A stretch of DNA of 64,000 bases from Roseiarcus sp963772555. GTDB lineage: Bacteria > Pseudomonadota > Alphaproteobacteria > Rhizobiales > Beijerinckiaceae. The notes beneath the pieces were generated by a model, which searched no databases, was not told where the DNA came from, and saw nothing but the letters and a program-made list of their open reading frames with translations. Position numbers and translations under genes: made by a program. Location: assembly GCA_963772555.1 (NCBI GenBank), contig CAVYXQ010000004.1:1-64000 (forward strand). Reading direction: 5' to 3'. Within the stretch, counting starts at the first letter, position 1, and every line of letters starts with the position of its first letter. Positions 52,747-61,994 of this stretch are shown here, one piece after another.

Positions 52747-52747
52747 G
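51690..52747 (+). CDS. IS630-family transposase produced by -1 frameshifting
   Basis: Frame A from the ATG at 51690 (MAGKSPVTASDEQRAG) has a helix-turn-helix domain (SPKIAEAFGVREDTVRLWR) and ends at 52130. Frame B, one base back, carries the DDE catalytic domain to 52747: first Asp in VLLYGDESEAL, second in VLVEDNGPIHTS, Glu in PELNDIEPVWRDLK. The frames meet at a run of eight As (52091-52098), read CGA-AAA-AAA-AGT in frame A and AAA-AAA-AAG-TTC in frame B; a -1 slip gives LSKALRKKKFRWRRPRHTL. The joined product would be about 352 aa, the usual IS630 size. The stop TAG uses the TA duplication plus one flanking G. Confidence 0.88.
52091..52098 (+). other. Slippery A8 run for programmed -1 frameshifting
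   Basis: Eight consecutive As, of A-AAA-AAA type in the upstream frame, lie at the overlap of the two transposase frames. Such runs drive -1 frameshifting in many IS630 elements. No clear downstream pseudoknot was established by eye, though the following sequence is very GC-rich. Confidence 0.75.
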
Positions 52748-52796
52748 TTCTGCTTGGCGAGGCGGCGAAATTGGTTCAAGATTGTCGCGATAAGAG

Positions 52797-55007
52797 ATGG
52801 AGAGTTGCTTGGCGACAGCTGTCGCAAAGGATGAAATACGAGCCGTCGAGGCCGCTTCAGCGCTCGAGGATATCGCAGCGTCGCCGCTCTCGTCCTCGCC
52901 CGAGCGCTTCATAAATCGCGAGTTGTCCTGGCTTGAATTCAACCGACGGGTCCTCGAAGAGGCGGCGAATTGGCATCATCCGCTGCTCGAAAGGGTTCGG
53001 TTTCTTTCGATCTCCGCCAATAACCTCGATGAATTCTTCATGGTTCGCGTCGCGGGTCTGGTGGGTCAGGTCTTGTCCGGCGTCACGGAAATCTCGGACG
53101 ACGGCCGGACGCCAGGCGAGCAGCTCGAACGCATCGGCGAATTCGTCGCCTCCCTCGTCGCGTCGCAGCAGGAACGCTGGCGCGCCCTCCGGTCCGAACT
53201 TACCTCCAGCGGCATTGTGATCCTCGAGGTTGCCGATCTGACGCGCCGCGAACGGGACTGGCTGCAGGAATATTTCCTGCAGCATGTCTTCCCGATCCTG
53301 ACGCCATTGGCTGTCGATCCGGCGCATCCGTTTCCATTCATTCCCAATCTGGGTTTCACCCTCGCGCTCGAGCTGCTGAATCCACAGAACGGCCGGACGA
53401 TGAGCGCTCTCGTCCGCATTCCCGGCAGCGTCGAACGTTTTGTGCGATTGCCTGACGGCCCGATTGGAGCGACCGCGCGATTTGTGCCGCTCGATCGTCT
53501 GATCGTAGCTTTCATCGGCTTGCTGTTTCCGGGATACGAAGTCCTCGGAGAGGGGGCTTTTCGGGTCATTCGGGATAGCGACATCGAAGTCGAAGAGGAG
53601 GCGGAAGACCTTGTTCGCCTCTACGAGACCGCGCTCAAGCGGCGTCGACGCGGCTCGGTCATCCGCCTCGAGATTGAGGCGAGCATGCCTGAGTCGCTCC
53701 GCAGTTTCGTGGCCGGAGACGTCGATGTCATTGCTTCCGGCATCGTGCTGATCGATGGCATGCTGGCGCTGAACGAGCTCTCGCAATTGCTCTCGATCGA
53801 TCGACCGGAATTGAAGTTTCCGCCGTTTAATCCTCGCTTCCCGGAGCGAGTGAAAGAACACGCCGGCGATTGCTTCGCGGCGATTTGGCAGAAGGACCTC
53901 GTGGTCCACCATCCTTATGAGTTGTTCGATGTGGTCGTTCAGTTCCTGAACCAGGCGGCTCGCGACGCTAACGTGGTGGCGATCAAGCAGACTCTTTATC
54001 GGACATCTGCGGATAGCCCGATCGTTCGCGCTTTGATCGAAGCCGCGGAGGCCGGAAAATCCGTGACGGCGCTGGTCGAACTGAAAGCTCGCTTCGACGA
54101 AGAGGCGAACATTCGCTGGGCGCGCGATCTCGAGCGCGCCGGCGCGCAGGTCGTCTACGGATTCATCGAGCTCAAGACCCATGCCAAGCTCTCGATGGTG
54201 GTGCGCCGCGAAGGCGGTTCACTGGTCAACTACTGTCATCTGGGGACCGGCAACTATCATCCCGTCACCGCAAAGATCTACGCGGACATTTCTCTTTTTA
54301 CGGCAGAGGCGGCGATCGGCCGCGATGTCGCGCGGATTTTCAATTTCGTCACCGGCTACGCCGAGCCGGACGGATTGGAGCAGATGTCGATTTCCCCAAT
54401 CACTTTGAAGAAGACCCTGTTGCGCAACATCGCCGACGAGATCGATCACGCCGCGCTCGGCAGGCCGGCGCAGATCTGGATGAAATGCAACGCGCTTGTC
54501 GATCCGGAGATCATCGACGCTCTTTATGCGGCGAGCCGGGCGGGGGTTCAGATCGACATGGTCATCCGTGGCATCTGCTGCTTGCGGCCAGGCGTGGCCG
54601 GATTGTCGGAAAATATTCAAGTGAAATCGATTGTCGGACGGTTCCTGGAGCACGCCCGCATCTATGCGTTCGGCGCCGGCCACGGTCTGCCCCACCCGAA
54701 GGCGCGCGCCTTCATCTCGTCGGCGGATCTCATGCAGCGCAATCTGGACCGGAGGGTCGAAGCGCTCGTGCCGCTTCTCAATCCCACCGTTCATGAGCAC
54801 GTTCTCGACCAGATCATGGAAGCAAATCTTCTCGATAACCAACAGAGCTTCAAGGTCCTCCCCGACGGTTCCAGCGAGAGAATCCTGCCGAAGGACGGAG
54901 AAGAGCCGTTCAACGCGCATAAGTACTTCCTGACAAACCCGAGCCTTTCGGGGCGCGGCCAGGCCTTGTCGGTCTCCTTTCCGATGGCGCTGCGTAGACG
55001 GGCCTGA
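52797..55007 (+). CDS. ppk: Polyphosphate kinase Ppk1
   Basis: 736 aa. Ppk reversibly makes polyphosphate from ATP. The N-terminal domain starts at ERFINRELSWLEFNRRVLEEA and FLSISANNLDEFFMVRVAGL. The catalytic PLD-like domains hold the phosphorylated histidine region VNYCHLGTGNYHPVTAKIYAD, plus IKQTLYRTSADSPI, LVELKARFDEEANI and ISSADLMQRNLDRRVEAL. The first ~30 residues are variable; the ATG at 52797 follows GATAAGAG. It is now separated from purN by the IS element; ppx follows 43 bases later. Confidence 0.96.
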   Translation: MESCLATAVAKDEIRAVEAASALEDIAASPLSSSPERFINRELSWLEFNRRVLEEAANWHHPLLERVRFLSISANNLDEFFMVRVAGLVGQVLSGVTEISDDGRTPGEQLERIGEFVASLVASQQERWRALRSELTSSGIVILEVADLTRRERDWLQEYFLQHVFPILTPLAVDPAHPFPFIPNLGFTLALELLNPQNGRTMSALVRIPGSVERFVRLPDGPIGATARFVPLDRLIVAFIGLLFPGYEVLGEGAFRVIRDSDIEVEEEAEDLVRLYETALKRRRRGSVIRLEIEASMPESLRSFVAGDVDVIASGIVLIDGMLALNELSQLLSIDRPELKFPPFNPRFPERVKEHAGDCFAAIWQKDLVVHHPYELFDVVVQFLNQAARDANVVAIKQTLYRTSADSPIVRALIEAAEAGKSVTALVELKARFDEEANIRWARDLERAGAQVVYGFIELKTHAKLSMVVRREGGSLVNYCHLGTGNYHPVTAKIYADISLFTAEAAIGRDVARIFNFVTGYAEPDGLEQMSISPITLKKTLLRNIADEIDHAALGRPAQIWMKCNALVDPEIIDALYAASRAGVQIDMVIRGICCLRPGVAGLSENIQVKSIVGRFLEHARIYAFGAGHGLPHPKARAFISSADLMQRNLDRRVEALVPLLNPTVHEHVLDQIMEANLLDNQQSFKVLPDGSSERILPKDGEEPFNAHKYFLTNPSLSGRGQALSVSFPMALRRRA

Positions 55008-55050
55008 TAGACGACGCGGCATTTGAGGCGCCGCTCTCACAGGACCGACG

Positions 55051-56559
55051 ATGCGGGATAACGTTGCGCAGGGGCGCCTGCCGGGAGAACCTATCGCGAT
55101 CGTCGATATTGGCTCGAACTCGGTTCGGTTGGTGGCCTACGAATCGCATTCTCGCGCGCCGACCCCAACGTTCAACGAGAAGGCCCTATGCGGGTTGGGA
55201 CGGGGCGTGGCCACGACCGGGTTGCTGCCCGAGGACGCTGTCGCCAAGGCGCTGGTCGCGCTCGAAAGGTTCCGCGTGCTGTGCGAAACGATGCGGATCA
55301 ACGACGTTCGGAGCATCGCCACCGCAGCCGTTCGCGACGCGGCGAATGGACCCAAATTTCTGAGCCTCGCCGAGCGGGCGATCGGCTGCAGGATCGAGCT
55401 CCTGAGCGGATATCAGGAGGCCCGGCTGTCGGCGCTCGGAGTGGTCAGCTCGATTCACAATGCCGATGGCGTCGTCGGCGATCTCGGTGGCGGATCGCTC
55501 GAACTGACCGATATCAGGAACGACGACGCGGGATATGGCCTGACGCTGCCGCTCGGCGGCTTGTCGCTGATGGATCTCTCGGAACGTTCCCCAAAGAAGG
55601 CGGCGAAAATTGTCCGCGAAACGCTTTCGGGCGTCAAACTCCTGCAAGGGCTTTCGGGGCGCAGTTTCTATGCGGTCGGCGGGACCTGGCGGGCGCTCGC
55701 ACGACTGCACATGCGCCAGCGCCAGTATCCGATGAACGTCATGCACAATTATGTGATCCCGTCGCGTGACGCCCTGGAGTTTGCCAGGCTGGTCGAAAGA
55801 ATAGAAGCCGAGGCGCTGCTGTCGATCGAAGCCGTTTCCTCGGCGCGCCGCCCGCTACTCGCCTACGGCGCGGCCGTCTTGGAGGAAATCATTCGGCAAG
55901 CCAATCCGAAGGAAATCGTGATCTCGGCGCTTGGCGTTCGGGAGGGGTTGCTCTATTCGCAGCTGCCGTTCGAAGCGCAAGCACACGACCCGCTGATCGC
56001 TTCGGCGTGGGAGTTCAATCGGCTGCGTTCCCGGGCCCCGGAACACGGCGAGGAACTCTTCGGCTGGACCAGCCGGCTGATGGCCTCCACTCATCTTGAA
56101 GAAGACGAGGAAGATCGACGTCTACGTCACGCGGCCTGCCTCCTTTCCGATATCTCGTGGCGAGCGCATCCGGATTATCGCGGAACGCAAGCGTACGATC
56201 TGGTCGCCAATGCGGCTTTCATCGGGGTCGATCACCCTTCCCGCGCCTTTCTCGCCCTGGCGGCAGCCTACCGCCATCTGTCTAACGAAGACTTCGTGAC
56301 CCCCCAATCGCGTTCGCTTGTTAGCGCACGTCAACTCGATCGAGCGCGCATTCTCGGGGCTGCAATGCGGGTTGCTTATAACATCTCCGCCGCCATGCCG
56401 GGAATCTTGCCGCGCGCTCCGATGGTTTGCGAGCGGAGCCGGGTGGTGCTGACCCTGCCGGCCGATCTCGCGCCGCTCAGCAGCGAACGGCTCCAGTCGC
56501 GGATGCGTCTGTTCGCTCGTCTCATTGGCTTCGATGCCGAGATAAGGACCCAGTTATAA
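55051..56559 (+). CDS. ppx: Exopolyphosphatase Ppx (Ppx/GppA family)
   Basis: 502 aa. It removes terminal phosphates from polyphosphate or hydrolyses pppGpp. The actin-like ATPase fold has phosphate-1 motif IAIVDIGSNSVRLVAYE, GLGRGVATTGLL, the VGDLGGGSLELTDI loop (phosphate-2) and YAVGGTWRALARL. The C-terminal HD-like half follows (RLRHAACLLSDISWRAHPDYRG). The operon with ppk gives a synthesis/degradation pair. Confidence 0.94.
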   Translation: MRDNVAQGRLPGEPIAIVDIGSNSVRLVAYESHSRAPTPTFNEKALCGLGRGVATTGLLPEDAVAKALVALERFRVLCETMRINDVRSIATAAVRDAANGPKFLSLAERAIGCRIELLSGYQEARLSALGVVSSIHNADGVVGDLGGGSLELTDIRNDDAGYGLTLPLGGLSLMDLSERSPKKAAKIVRETLSGVKLLQGLSGRSFYAVGGTWRALARLHMRQRQYPMNVMHNYVIPSRDALEFARLVERIEAEALLSIEAVSSARRPLLAYGAAVLEEIIRQANPKEIVISALGVREGLLYSQLPFEAQAHDPLIASAWEFNRLRSRAPEHGEELFGWTSRLMASTHLEEDEEDRRLRHAACLLSDISWRAHPDYRGTQAYDLVANAAFIGVDHPSRAFLALAAAYRHLSNEDFVTPQSRSLVSARQLDRARILGAAMRVAYNISAAMPGILPRAPMVCERSRVVLTLPADLAPLSSERLQSRMRLFARLIGFDAEIRTQL

Positions 56560-56721
56560 ACCTACTTGTAATGTACAATATGGGCGCAAGAAGGCGCTTT
56601 CGCCGAAGCCTTGATTTGCAAAACACCGTCAGAAGCCCCATATTCGGGACGTCCCGTTTCGAAGCGTACGGGAGCTATCGAGACCCCCACCGGCGGTCCT
56701 TGAAACCGCCAAGGCGAGGAG

Positions 56722-58201
56722 ATGTCATTTATGGCGGCTGTCCAGGAGACGGTCGATCGCGTGCGTTCGATCGGAGTTGAGGCGTACAAATACGGCTTCG
56801 TCAGTCCGATTGAATCGGAAGTCGCCCCCAAGGGCCTCAACGAAGAAACGATCAGATTTATTTCGGCGAAAAAGGAAGAGCCCGAGTGGCTTCTCGACTG
56901 GCGACTGGCTGCATTCCGCCGCTGGTTGACCATGGAGGAGCCCAAATGGGCTCGCGTCGAGTATCCCCCGATCGACTTTCAGGCGATCCATTATTTTGCG
57001 GCGCCGAAGACGACCCCGGGGCCAAAGTCGCTCGACGAGATCGACCCTGAGCTTCTGCGGACTTACGCCAAGCTCGGAATTCCGCTGGTTGAACAGGAGA
57101 TCCTTGCCGGCGTCGATAGACCGAGGGTTGCGGTCGACGCTGTCTTCGAATTCCATATCGGTCGCCACGACCTTCAAGGCCGAGCTCGCCAAGGCGGGGG
57201 TCATTTTCTGCTCGTTCTCCGAAGCAGTCCACCATCATGCCGATATCGTGCGCCGCTACTTGGGCACAGTCGTTCCGGCGACCGACAACTTCTACGCCAC
57301 TCTGAATTCCGCGGTCTTTTCTGACGGGTCGTTTGTCTATGTGCCTCCGGGCGTGCGCTGCCCGATGGAGCTCTCGACCTACTTTCGCATCAACGAACGA
57401 AATACCGGTCAGTTCGAACGGACGCTAATCATCGCCGACAAGGGAGCGTATGTCAGCTACCTCGAGGGATGCACCGCGCCGAAGCGGGATGAAAACCAGC
57501 TTCACGCTGCGGTCGTCGAACTGGTGGCTCTCGAAGATGCCGAGATCAAGTACTCGACTGTGCAGAACTGGTACCCTGGCGACTCCGAAGGCCGGGGCGG
57601 CATCTACAATTTCGTCACCAAGCGCGGCGACTGCCGTGGCGCGCGGTCCAAGATTTCCTGGACGCAGGTTGAGACCGGCTCAGCGATCACTTGGAAATAT
57701 CCCTCCTGCATTCTGCGCGGCGAGGCGTCGCAAGGCGAGTTCTATTCCATTGCGATCTCGAACGGCCGGCAGCAGGTCGACAGCGGCACTAAGATGATTC
57801 ATCTCGGGCGCAACACCCGCAGCCGAGTGATCTCGAAAGGCATTGCGGCGGGCCGCTCGCAGAATACCTACCGGGGCCAGGTGTCCGCGCACCGCCTCGC
57901 GACTGGCGCGCGCAACTTTACCAACTGCGATTCGTTGTTGATCGGTCATCAATGCGGCGCCCATACGGTTCCCTACATCGAGGCCAAAAACGCATCGGCG
58001 GTGATCGAGCATGAGGCGACGACCTCGAAAGTCTCCGAGGACCAGCTGTTTTATTGTCTGCAGCGCGGCCTTTCGCCGGAGGAGGCGACGGCGCTGATCG
58101 TCAATGGCTTCGTGCGCGACGTGCTCCAGCAATTGCCGATGGAGTTTGCGGTCGAAGCGCAGAAGCTGATTGCAATCAGTCTCGAGGGGAGCGTCGGATG
58201 A
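56722..58201 (+). pseudogene. sufB: Fe-S cluster assembly scaffold SufB, frame broken near 57149
   Basis: The ATG at 56722 follows AAGGCGAGGA. SufB with SufC and SufD forms the scaffold on which clusters are built. The first frame reads a normal N-terminus (VQETVDRVRSIGVEAYKYGF, FRRWLTMEEPKWA, GIPLVEQEILAGV) to VDAVFEF, then fails. A second frame continues ATTFKAELAKAGVIFCSFSEA to the stop at 58199-58201, including VPPGVRCPMELSTYFRIN, QNWYPGDSEGRGGIYNFVTKRG, and SHRLATGARNF-type motifs. Removing one A of the GAATTC at 57148-57153 restores VDAVFDSISVATTFKAE, about 492 aa in all. As the only Fe-S system seen and normally essential, the gene is probably intact in the organism, making a sequence error likely. 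Confidence 0.9.
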
Positions 58202-58237
58202 TGTCGCCTTCGGGGCTTGCGCGCGGGGATGGTCACG

Positions 58238-58987
58238 ATGCTTGACATCAGGAACTTGAACGTATCCATCCACGGCAAGCCGATCCTCGAAGACCTCAAC
58301 CTCACCGTCAAGGCGGGTGAAGTTGCGGCGATCATGGGGCCGAACGGCTCCGGGAAGTCGACGCTTTCCTACGTGATCGCCGGCAAGCCTGACTACGAGG
58401 TAAGCTCCGGCGAGGTTCGCCTCGACGGAGAGAATCTGCTGGAACTCAAGCCCGACGCGCGCGCCAACAAGGGCGTGTTTCTGGCGTTCCAGTACCCGAT
58501 CGAGATTCCCGGCGTCGCAACCATGACCTTCCTGAAGGCCGCCCTCAACGCCCAGCGGCGGTCGCGCGGCGAAGGCGATCTGACGACGCCTGATTTCATG
58601 CGACGCGTGCGCGCCGCGTCCCAAATGCTGAAGATCGACCAGGATATGTTGCGCCGCCCGCTCAACGTTGGCTTCTCCGGTGGCGAGAAGAAGCGATTCG
58701 AGGTTTTACAAATGGCGTTGCTTGAGCCCCGATTGGCCGTGCTCGACGAGACGGACTCGGGACTCGACATCGACGCGCTCAAGCTCGTCTCGCACGGCGT
58801 CAATGCGCTGCGCGATCCTGCCCGCGCGTTTCTTATAATCACCCACTACCAGAGACTTCTCGAGCACATCAATCCGGATGTCGTGCATGTGATGACCCGA
58901 GGCAGAATCGTGGCGAGCGGCGGCCCCGAACTTGCCCTCGAACTCGAGCGCAACGGCTACCGCCACTTTGCCGAAGAGGCAGCCTGA
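58238..58987 (+). CDS. sufC: Fe-S assembly ATPase SufC
   Basis: 249 aa from the ATG at 58238 (MLDIRNLNVSIHGK); an ATG three codons earlier is possible. SufC is the ABC-type ATPase of SufBC2D. Walker A is GPNGSGKST (34-42), Q-loop LAFQYPIEIPGV, signature GFSGGEKKRFEVLQM, Walker B PRLAVLDETDSGLD, switch histidine in LIITHYQRLL. It begins 36 bases after sufB. Confidence 0.95.
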   Translation: MLDIRNLNVSIHGKPILEDLNLTVKAGEVAAIMGPNGSGKSTLSYVIAGKPDYEVSSGEVRLDGENLLELKPDARANKGVFLAFQYPIEIPGVATMTFLKAALNAQRRSRGEGDLTTPDFMRRVRAASQMLKIDQDMLRRPLNVGFSGGEKKRFEVLQMALLEPRLAVLDETDSGLDIDALKLVSHGVNALRDPARAFLIITHYQRLLEHINPDVVHVMTRGRIVASGGPELALELERNGYRHFAEEAA

Positions 58988-58991
58988 GGCG

Positions 58992-60296
58992 ATGACCGCG
59001 CACGTCTTGCAGAGATCGACCGCCGAGGCCGAACTGGTCAGTCAGTTCGAGCGGGACGGCGCGCTCGCCTCCTCGCCGCGTCGCGCCGCCGCTTTCGCAC
59101 GGTTCAGCGAGCGAGGGCTGCCGACCCGACGCGTCGAAACATGGCATTACACCGATTTGCGCGCCGCCATGGGCGCCGCGGCCCCTCCCGCCCCTGCTCC
59201 GGATCAAGAAGATATCGAATACGCCCGACGGACGCTTGAGGGGCGCGAGAGCTTGGGTGGCGGCCGGTTGGTGCTGATTAACGGGCAGTTCATAAATGAG
59301 CTCAGCGATTTGCCATCCGCAATTGCCATTGCCCGGGAAGAGCCCTCGATGGTCGACGTCGACGATCCGATGTCGGCGCTAAACGAGGCGATGAGTTGCG
59401 ACGCTCTCGCGTTATCGGTTCCGGATGGCGAGCAGACCGCAGAGCCGATCGAGATTGTCAATTTAGCAATCGGTCAGGACGCCCTGTCGCTTTATTCACG
59501 GGTCGCAATTTCGCTGGGGGTCGGCGCGCGCGCCTCGTTCATCGAGACGTTCTTGGGCGCGCGATCACGCGGCCAACGCAACGCTACGACGGTTCTCAAC
59601 CTTGCCGAGGGGGCGCACGCCAAGCATGTCGTCCTGGTCGAGGACGATGCCGAACTGCATATCGAAAGCCAGTTTGTTCGGCTGGCGGCGCGAGCGGAAC
59701 TCAATGCGTTCGCCATTGTAACCGGCGGAGCCCTCACGCGACGTCAGATTTTTTGCAGATTGGTCGGCGATGACGCGAAAATCACGCTCGGCGGCTTGAC
59801 GCTGGTCGATGGAACTCGACGCGCGGACACAACTCTGCAAGTCGCGCATTCCGCCCCGGGCGGGACGAGCCGGGAGTTTTATCGCGCCATCATTGATGAT
59901 GAGGCGGTCGGAATCTTTCAGGGCAAGGTCATCGTCGAGAACGCTGCCCAAAAGACAGACGGCGGAATGAAATCACAAGCTGTTCTGCTGTCGCCGCAGG
60001 CGCAGATGAACGCCAAGCCGGAACTCGAGATATTTGCTGACGACGTCGTGTGCGGACACGGCGCTACTGTGGGTTCGCTCGATCCGGAGCAGCTCTTCTA
60101 TCTGATGGCGCGCGGCATCGCCAAAGACGAGGCGGCGGCCATGCTGCTTGATGCCTTCGGGGGAGAGGCGATCGATCGGATCGACGACGATGCGCTCGCG
60201 GAAGCACTGCAAAGACCGTTTCGAGCCTGGCTCGTGAAGCGCACCGCTCGGACTAGAGGCGAAGGCACCGTCGTCTCGAAGGAGGCGGTTTCTTGA
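58992..60296 (+). CDS. sufD: Fe-S cluster assembly protein SufD
   Basis: 434 aa. SufD pairs with SufB and SufC; its C-terminal half has the right-handed beta-helix shared with SufB. Landmarks: GLPTRRVETWHYTDLRAA at the N-terminus, GGRLVLINGQFI, AKHVVLVEDDAEL, AHSAPGGTSREFYRAIIDDEAVGIFQGKVIVE, and the metal-site region ADDVVCGHGATVGSLDPEQLFYLMARGI. The ATG at 58992 is five bases after the sufC stop. The TGA overlaps the sufS start. Confidence 0.94.
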   Translation: MTAHVLQRSTAEAELVSQFERDGALASSPRRAAAFARFSERGLPTRRVETWHYTDLRAAMGAAAPPAPAPDQEDIEYARRTLEGRESLGGGRLVLINGQFINELSDLPSAIAIAREEPSMVDVDDPMSALNEAMSCDALALSVPDGEQTAEPIEIVNLAIGQDALSLYSRVAISLGVGARASFIETFLGARSRGQRNATTVLNLAEGAHAKHVVLVEDDAELHIESQFVRLAARAELNAFAIVTGGALTRRQIFCRLVGDDAKITLGGLTLVDGTRRADTTLQVAHSAPGGTSREFYRAIIDDEAVGIFQGKVIVENAAQKTDGGMKSQAVLLSPQAQMNAKPELEIFADDVVCGHGATVGSLDPEQLFYLMARGIAKDEAAAMLLDAFGGEAIDRIDDDALAEALQRPFRAWLVKRTARTRGEGTVVSKEAVS

Positions 60297-61537
60297 ACCA
60301 CGTTCGAACGAGCCTGAATGCCTACGACGTAGAGAGGATTCGACAGGATTTCCCAATCCTGCGGGAACGTCCTTACGGCGAGCCGCTTGTCTACCTGGAC
60401 AACGCCGCATCGGCGCAGAAACCGAGAGCCGTCCTCGATCGACTCACCCATGCCTACGAACACGAATATGCGAACGTACATCGTGGGCTTCATTACCTCG
60501 CGAATGCCGCCACGGAAGCCTATGAAGCGGCTCGCGAAAGCGTGCGGCGCTTCTTGAACGCCGGCTCGGCCGAGGAGATTGTGTTTACACGATCTGCGAC
60601 CGAGGCGATCAATCTGGTCGCATCGAGCTACGGATTGAAGAACATCGGCGCCGGCGACGAAATTGTATTGAGCGTCATGGAGCACCATTCCAACATTGTG
60701 CCATGGCACTTCTATCGCGAACGCAAGGGCGCTGTTTTGCGATGGGTCGAAGTCGGCGACGACGGCTCATTCTCGATGGAAGCGTTCGAGCAAGCGCTTG
60801 GCGACCGAACCCGGATCGTAGCAATCACCCAGATGTCGAATGTTCTTGGGACGACCCCGCCGCTCAAGGAAATAGTTCGGCTTGCGCACCAGCGCGGGAT
60901 TCCAGTGCTCGTGGATGGCGCGCAGGGTGCAGTTCACCTGGATGTTGACGTTCGTGACCTGGACGCGGATTTCTACGTATTCACCGGCCACAAGGTTTAC
61001 GGACCCACGGGAATTGGAGTCCTTTACGGTAAGCGCGACATGCTGGAGCGTCTGCCGCCGTACCAGGGCGGTGGCGAAATGATCGAGGAGGTTTCCCGGG
61101 AGAGCGTGACGTACAACCATCCCCCGCATCGGTTCGAGGCGGGAACGCCGCCTATCGTCCAGGCGATCGGTCTCGCGGCGGCGCTCGACTACATGGAGGG
61201 GATCGGGAGGTCACGCATTCGTGCGCATGAGGAGGCCCTATCCGCTTACGCGCATGAACGGCTTTCGGCGATCAATTCGCTTCGAATTATCGGAACAGCG
61301 CCGGGCAAAGGCCCAATTCTGTCGTTCACAATGCACGGGGCGCACGCACACGACGTTGCGACGCTCATCGACAGATCTGGGGTCGCGGTTCGAGCTGGAA
61401 CGCATTGCGCGATGCCGCTCCTGCATCGCTTTGGCGTTTCTTCGACTTGCCGTGCGTCTTTCGGACTCTACAACACATTCGGCGAGGTTGATGCGCTTGC
61501 TGACGCGCTGGAGCGCGCTCAGAAGCTTTTCGTCTAG
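60293..61537 (+). CDS. sufS: Cysteine desulfurase SufS
   Basis: 414 aa with a TTG start at 60293 overlapping the sufD stop; an ideal AAGGAGG lies seven bases upstream. The enzyme frees sulfur from cysteine for cluster assembly. The PLP lysine is Lys234 in YVFTGHKVYGPTGIGVLYGK. The active-site cysteine is Cys372 in VRAGTHCAMPLL, the SufS-type site. EHHSNIVPW and DNAASAQKP are further class-V motifs. Confidence 0.95.
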   Translation: MNHVRTSLNAYDVERIRQDFPILRERPYGEPLVYLDNAASAQKPRAVLDRLTHAYEHEYANVHRGLHYLANAATEAYEAARESVRRFLNAGSAEEIVFTRSATEAINLVASSYGLKNIGAGDEIVLSVMEHHSNIVPWHFYRERKGAVLRWVEVGDDGSFSMEAFEQALGDRTRIVAITQMSNVLGTTPPLKEIVRLAHQRGIPVLVDGAQGAVHLDVDVRDLDADFYVFTGHKVYGPTGIGVLYGKRDMLERLPPYQGGGEMIEEVSRESVTYNHPPHRFEAGTPPIVQAIGLAAALDYMEGIGRSRIRAHEEALSAYAHERLSAINSLRIIGTAPGKGPILSFTMHGAHAHDVATLIDRSGVAVRAGTHCAMPLLHRFGVSSTCRASFGLYNTFGEVDALADALERAQKLFV

Positions 61538-61547
61538 GAGACGGCGA

Positions 61548-61925
61548 ATGAATGATCTCCAAAGCGGCGCCGAGTTTGAGAGCCTCGCGATGCCGCCTTC
61601 GCAAATGGCGGAGGAAGAGCTTCGCGCTCTCACGGATTCCATCGTGTCGGCGCTAAAAACCGTGTACGATCCCGAAATTCCTGCCGACATCTATGAACTC
61701 GGTCTCATCTACAACGTCGACATCGATGACAATAGATTTGTTACAATCGACATGACGCTTACAGCCCCGGCGTGCCCGGTTGCTGGGGAAATGCCTTCTT
61801 GGGTCGAAAATGCCGTTGGTGCCGTGGCCGGGGTCTCAGGCGTCAAAGTAACCATGGTTTTCGACCCTCCATGGGATCAAAGCCGCATGTCCGATGAAGC
61901 GCGCGTCGCGCTTGACATGTGGTAA
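61548..61925 (+). CDS. sufT: SufT-type (MIP18/DUF59) Fe-S assembly protein
   Basis: 125 aa from the ATG at 61548 (AGGAGACGGCGA upstream). The DUF59/MIP18 core is LKTVYDPEIPADIYELGLIYNV, then TLTAPACPVAGEMPSWVENAV with the conserved Cys. SufT supports maturation of Fe-S proteins, especially under high Fe-S demand. It ends the suf run; a SufA/IscA-type carrier, often next in relatives, is absent. Confidence 0.92.
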   Translation: MNDLQSGAEFESLAMPPSQMAEEELRALTDSIVSALKTVYDPEIPADIYELGLIYNVDIDDNRFVTIDMTLTAPACPVAGEMPSWVENAVGAVAGVSGVKVTMVFDPPWDQSRMSDEARVALDMW

Positions 61926-61994
61926 GGGGAAAAAAGAGGCTGCTTCGGCGGACGACGATGCCCGTCGCCGCCCAGTTGCAGGGTCCCGGGGCAA

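Noticed and set aside
57140..57160. Programmed frameshift as the explanation for the sufB break
   Set aside because: There is no slippery run or stop codon arrangement at the site, and sufB is not known to use recoding; one extra base is simpler.
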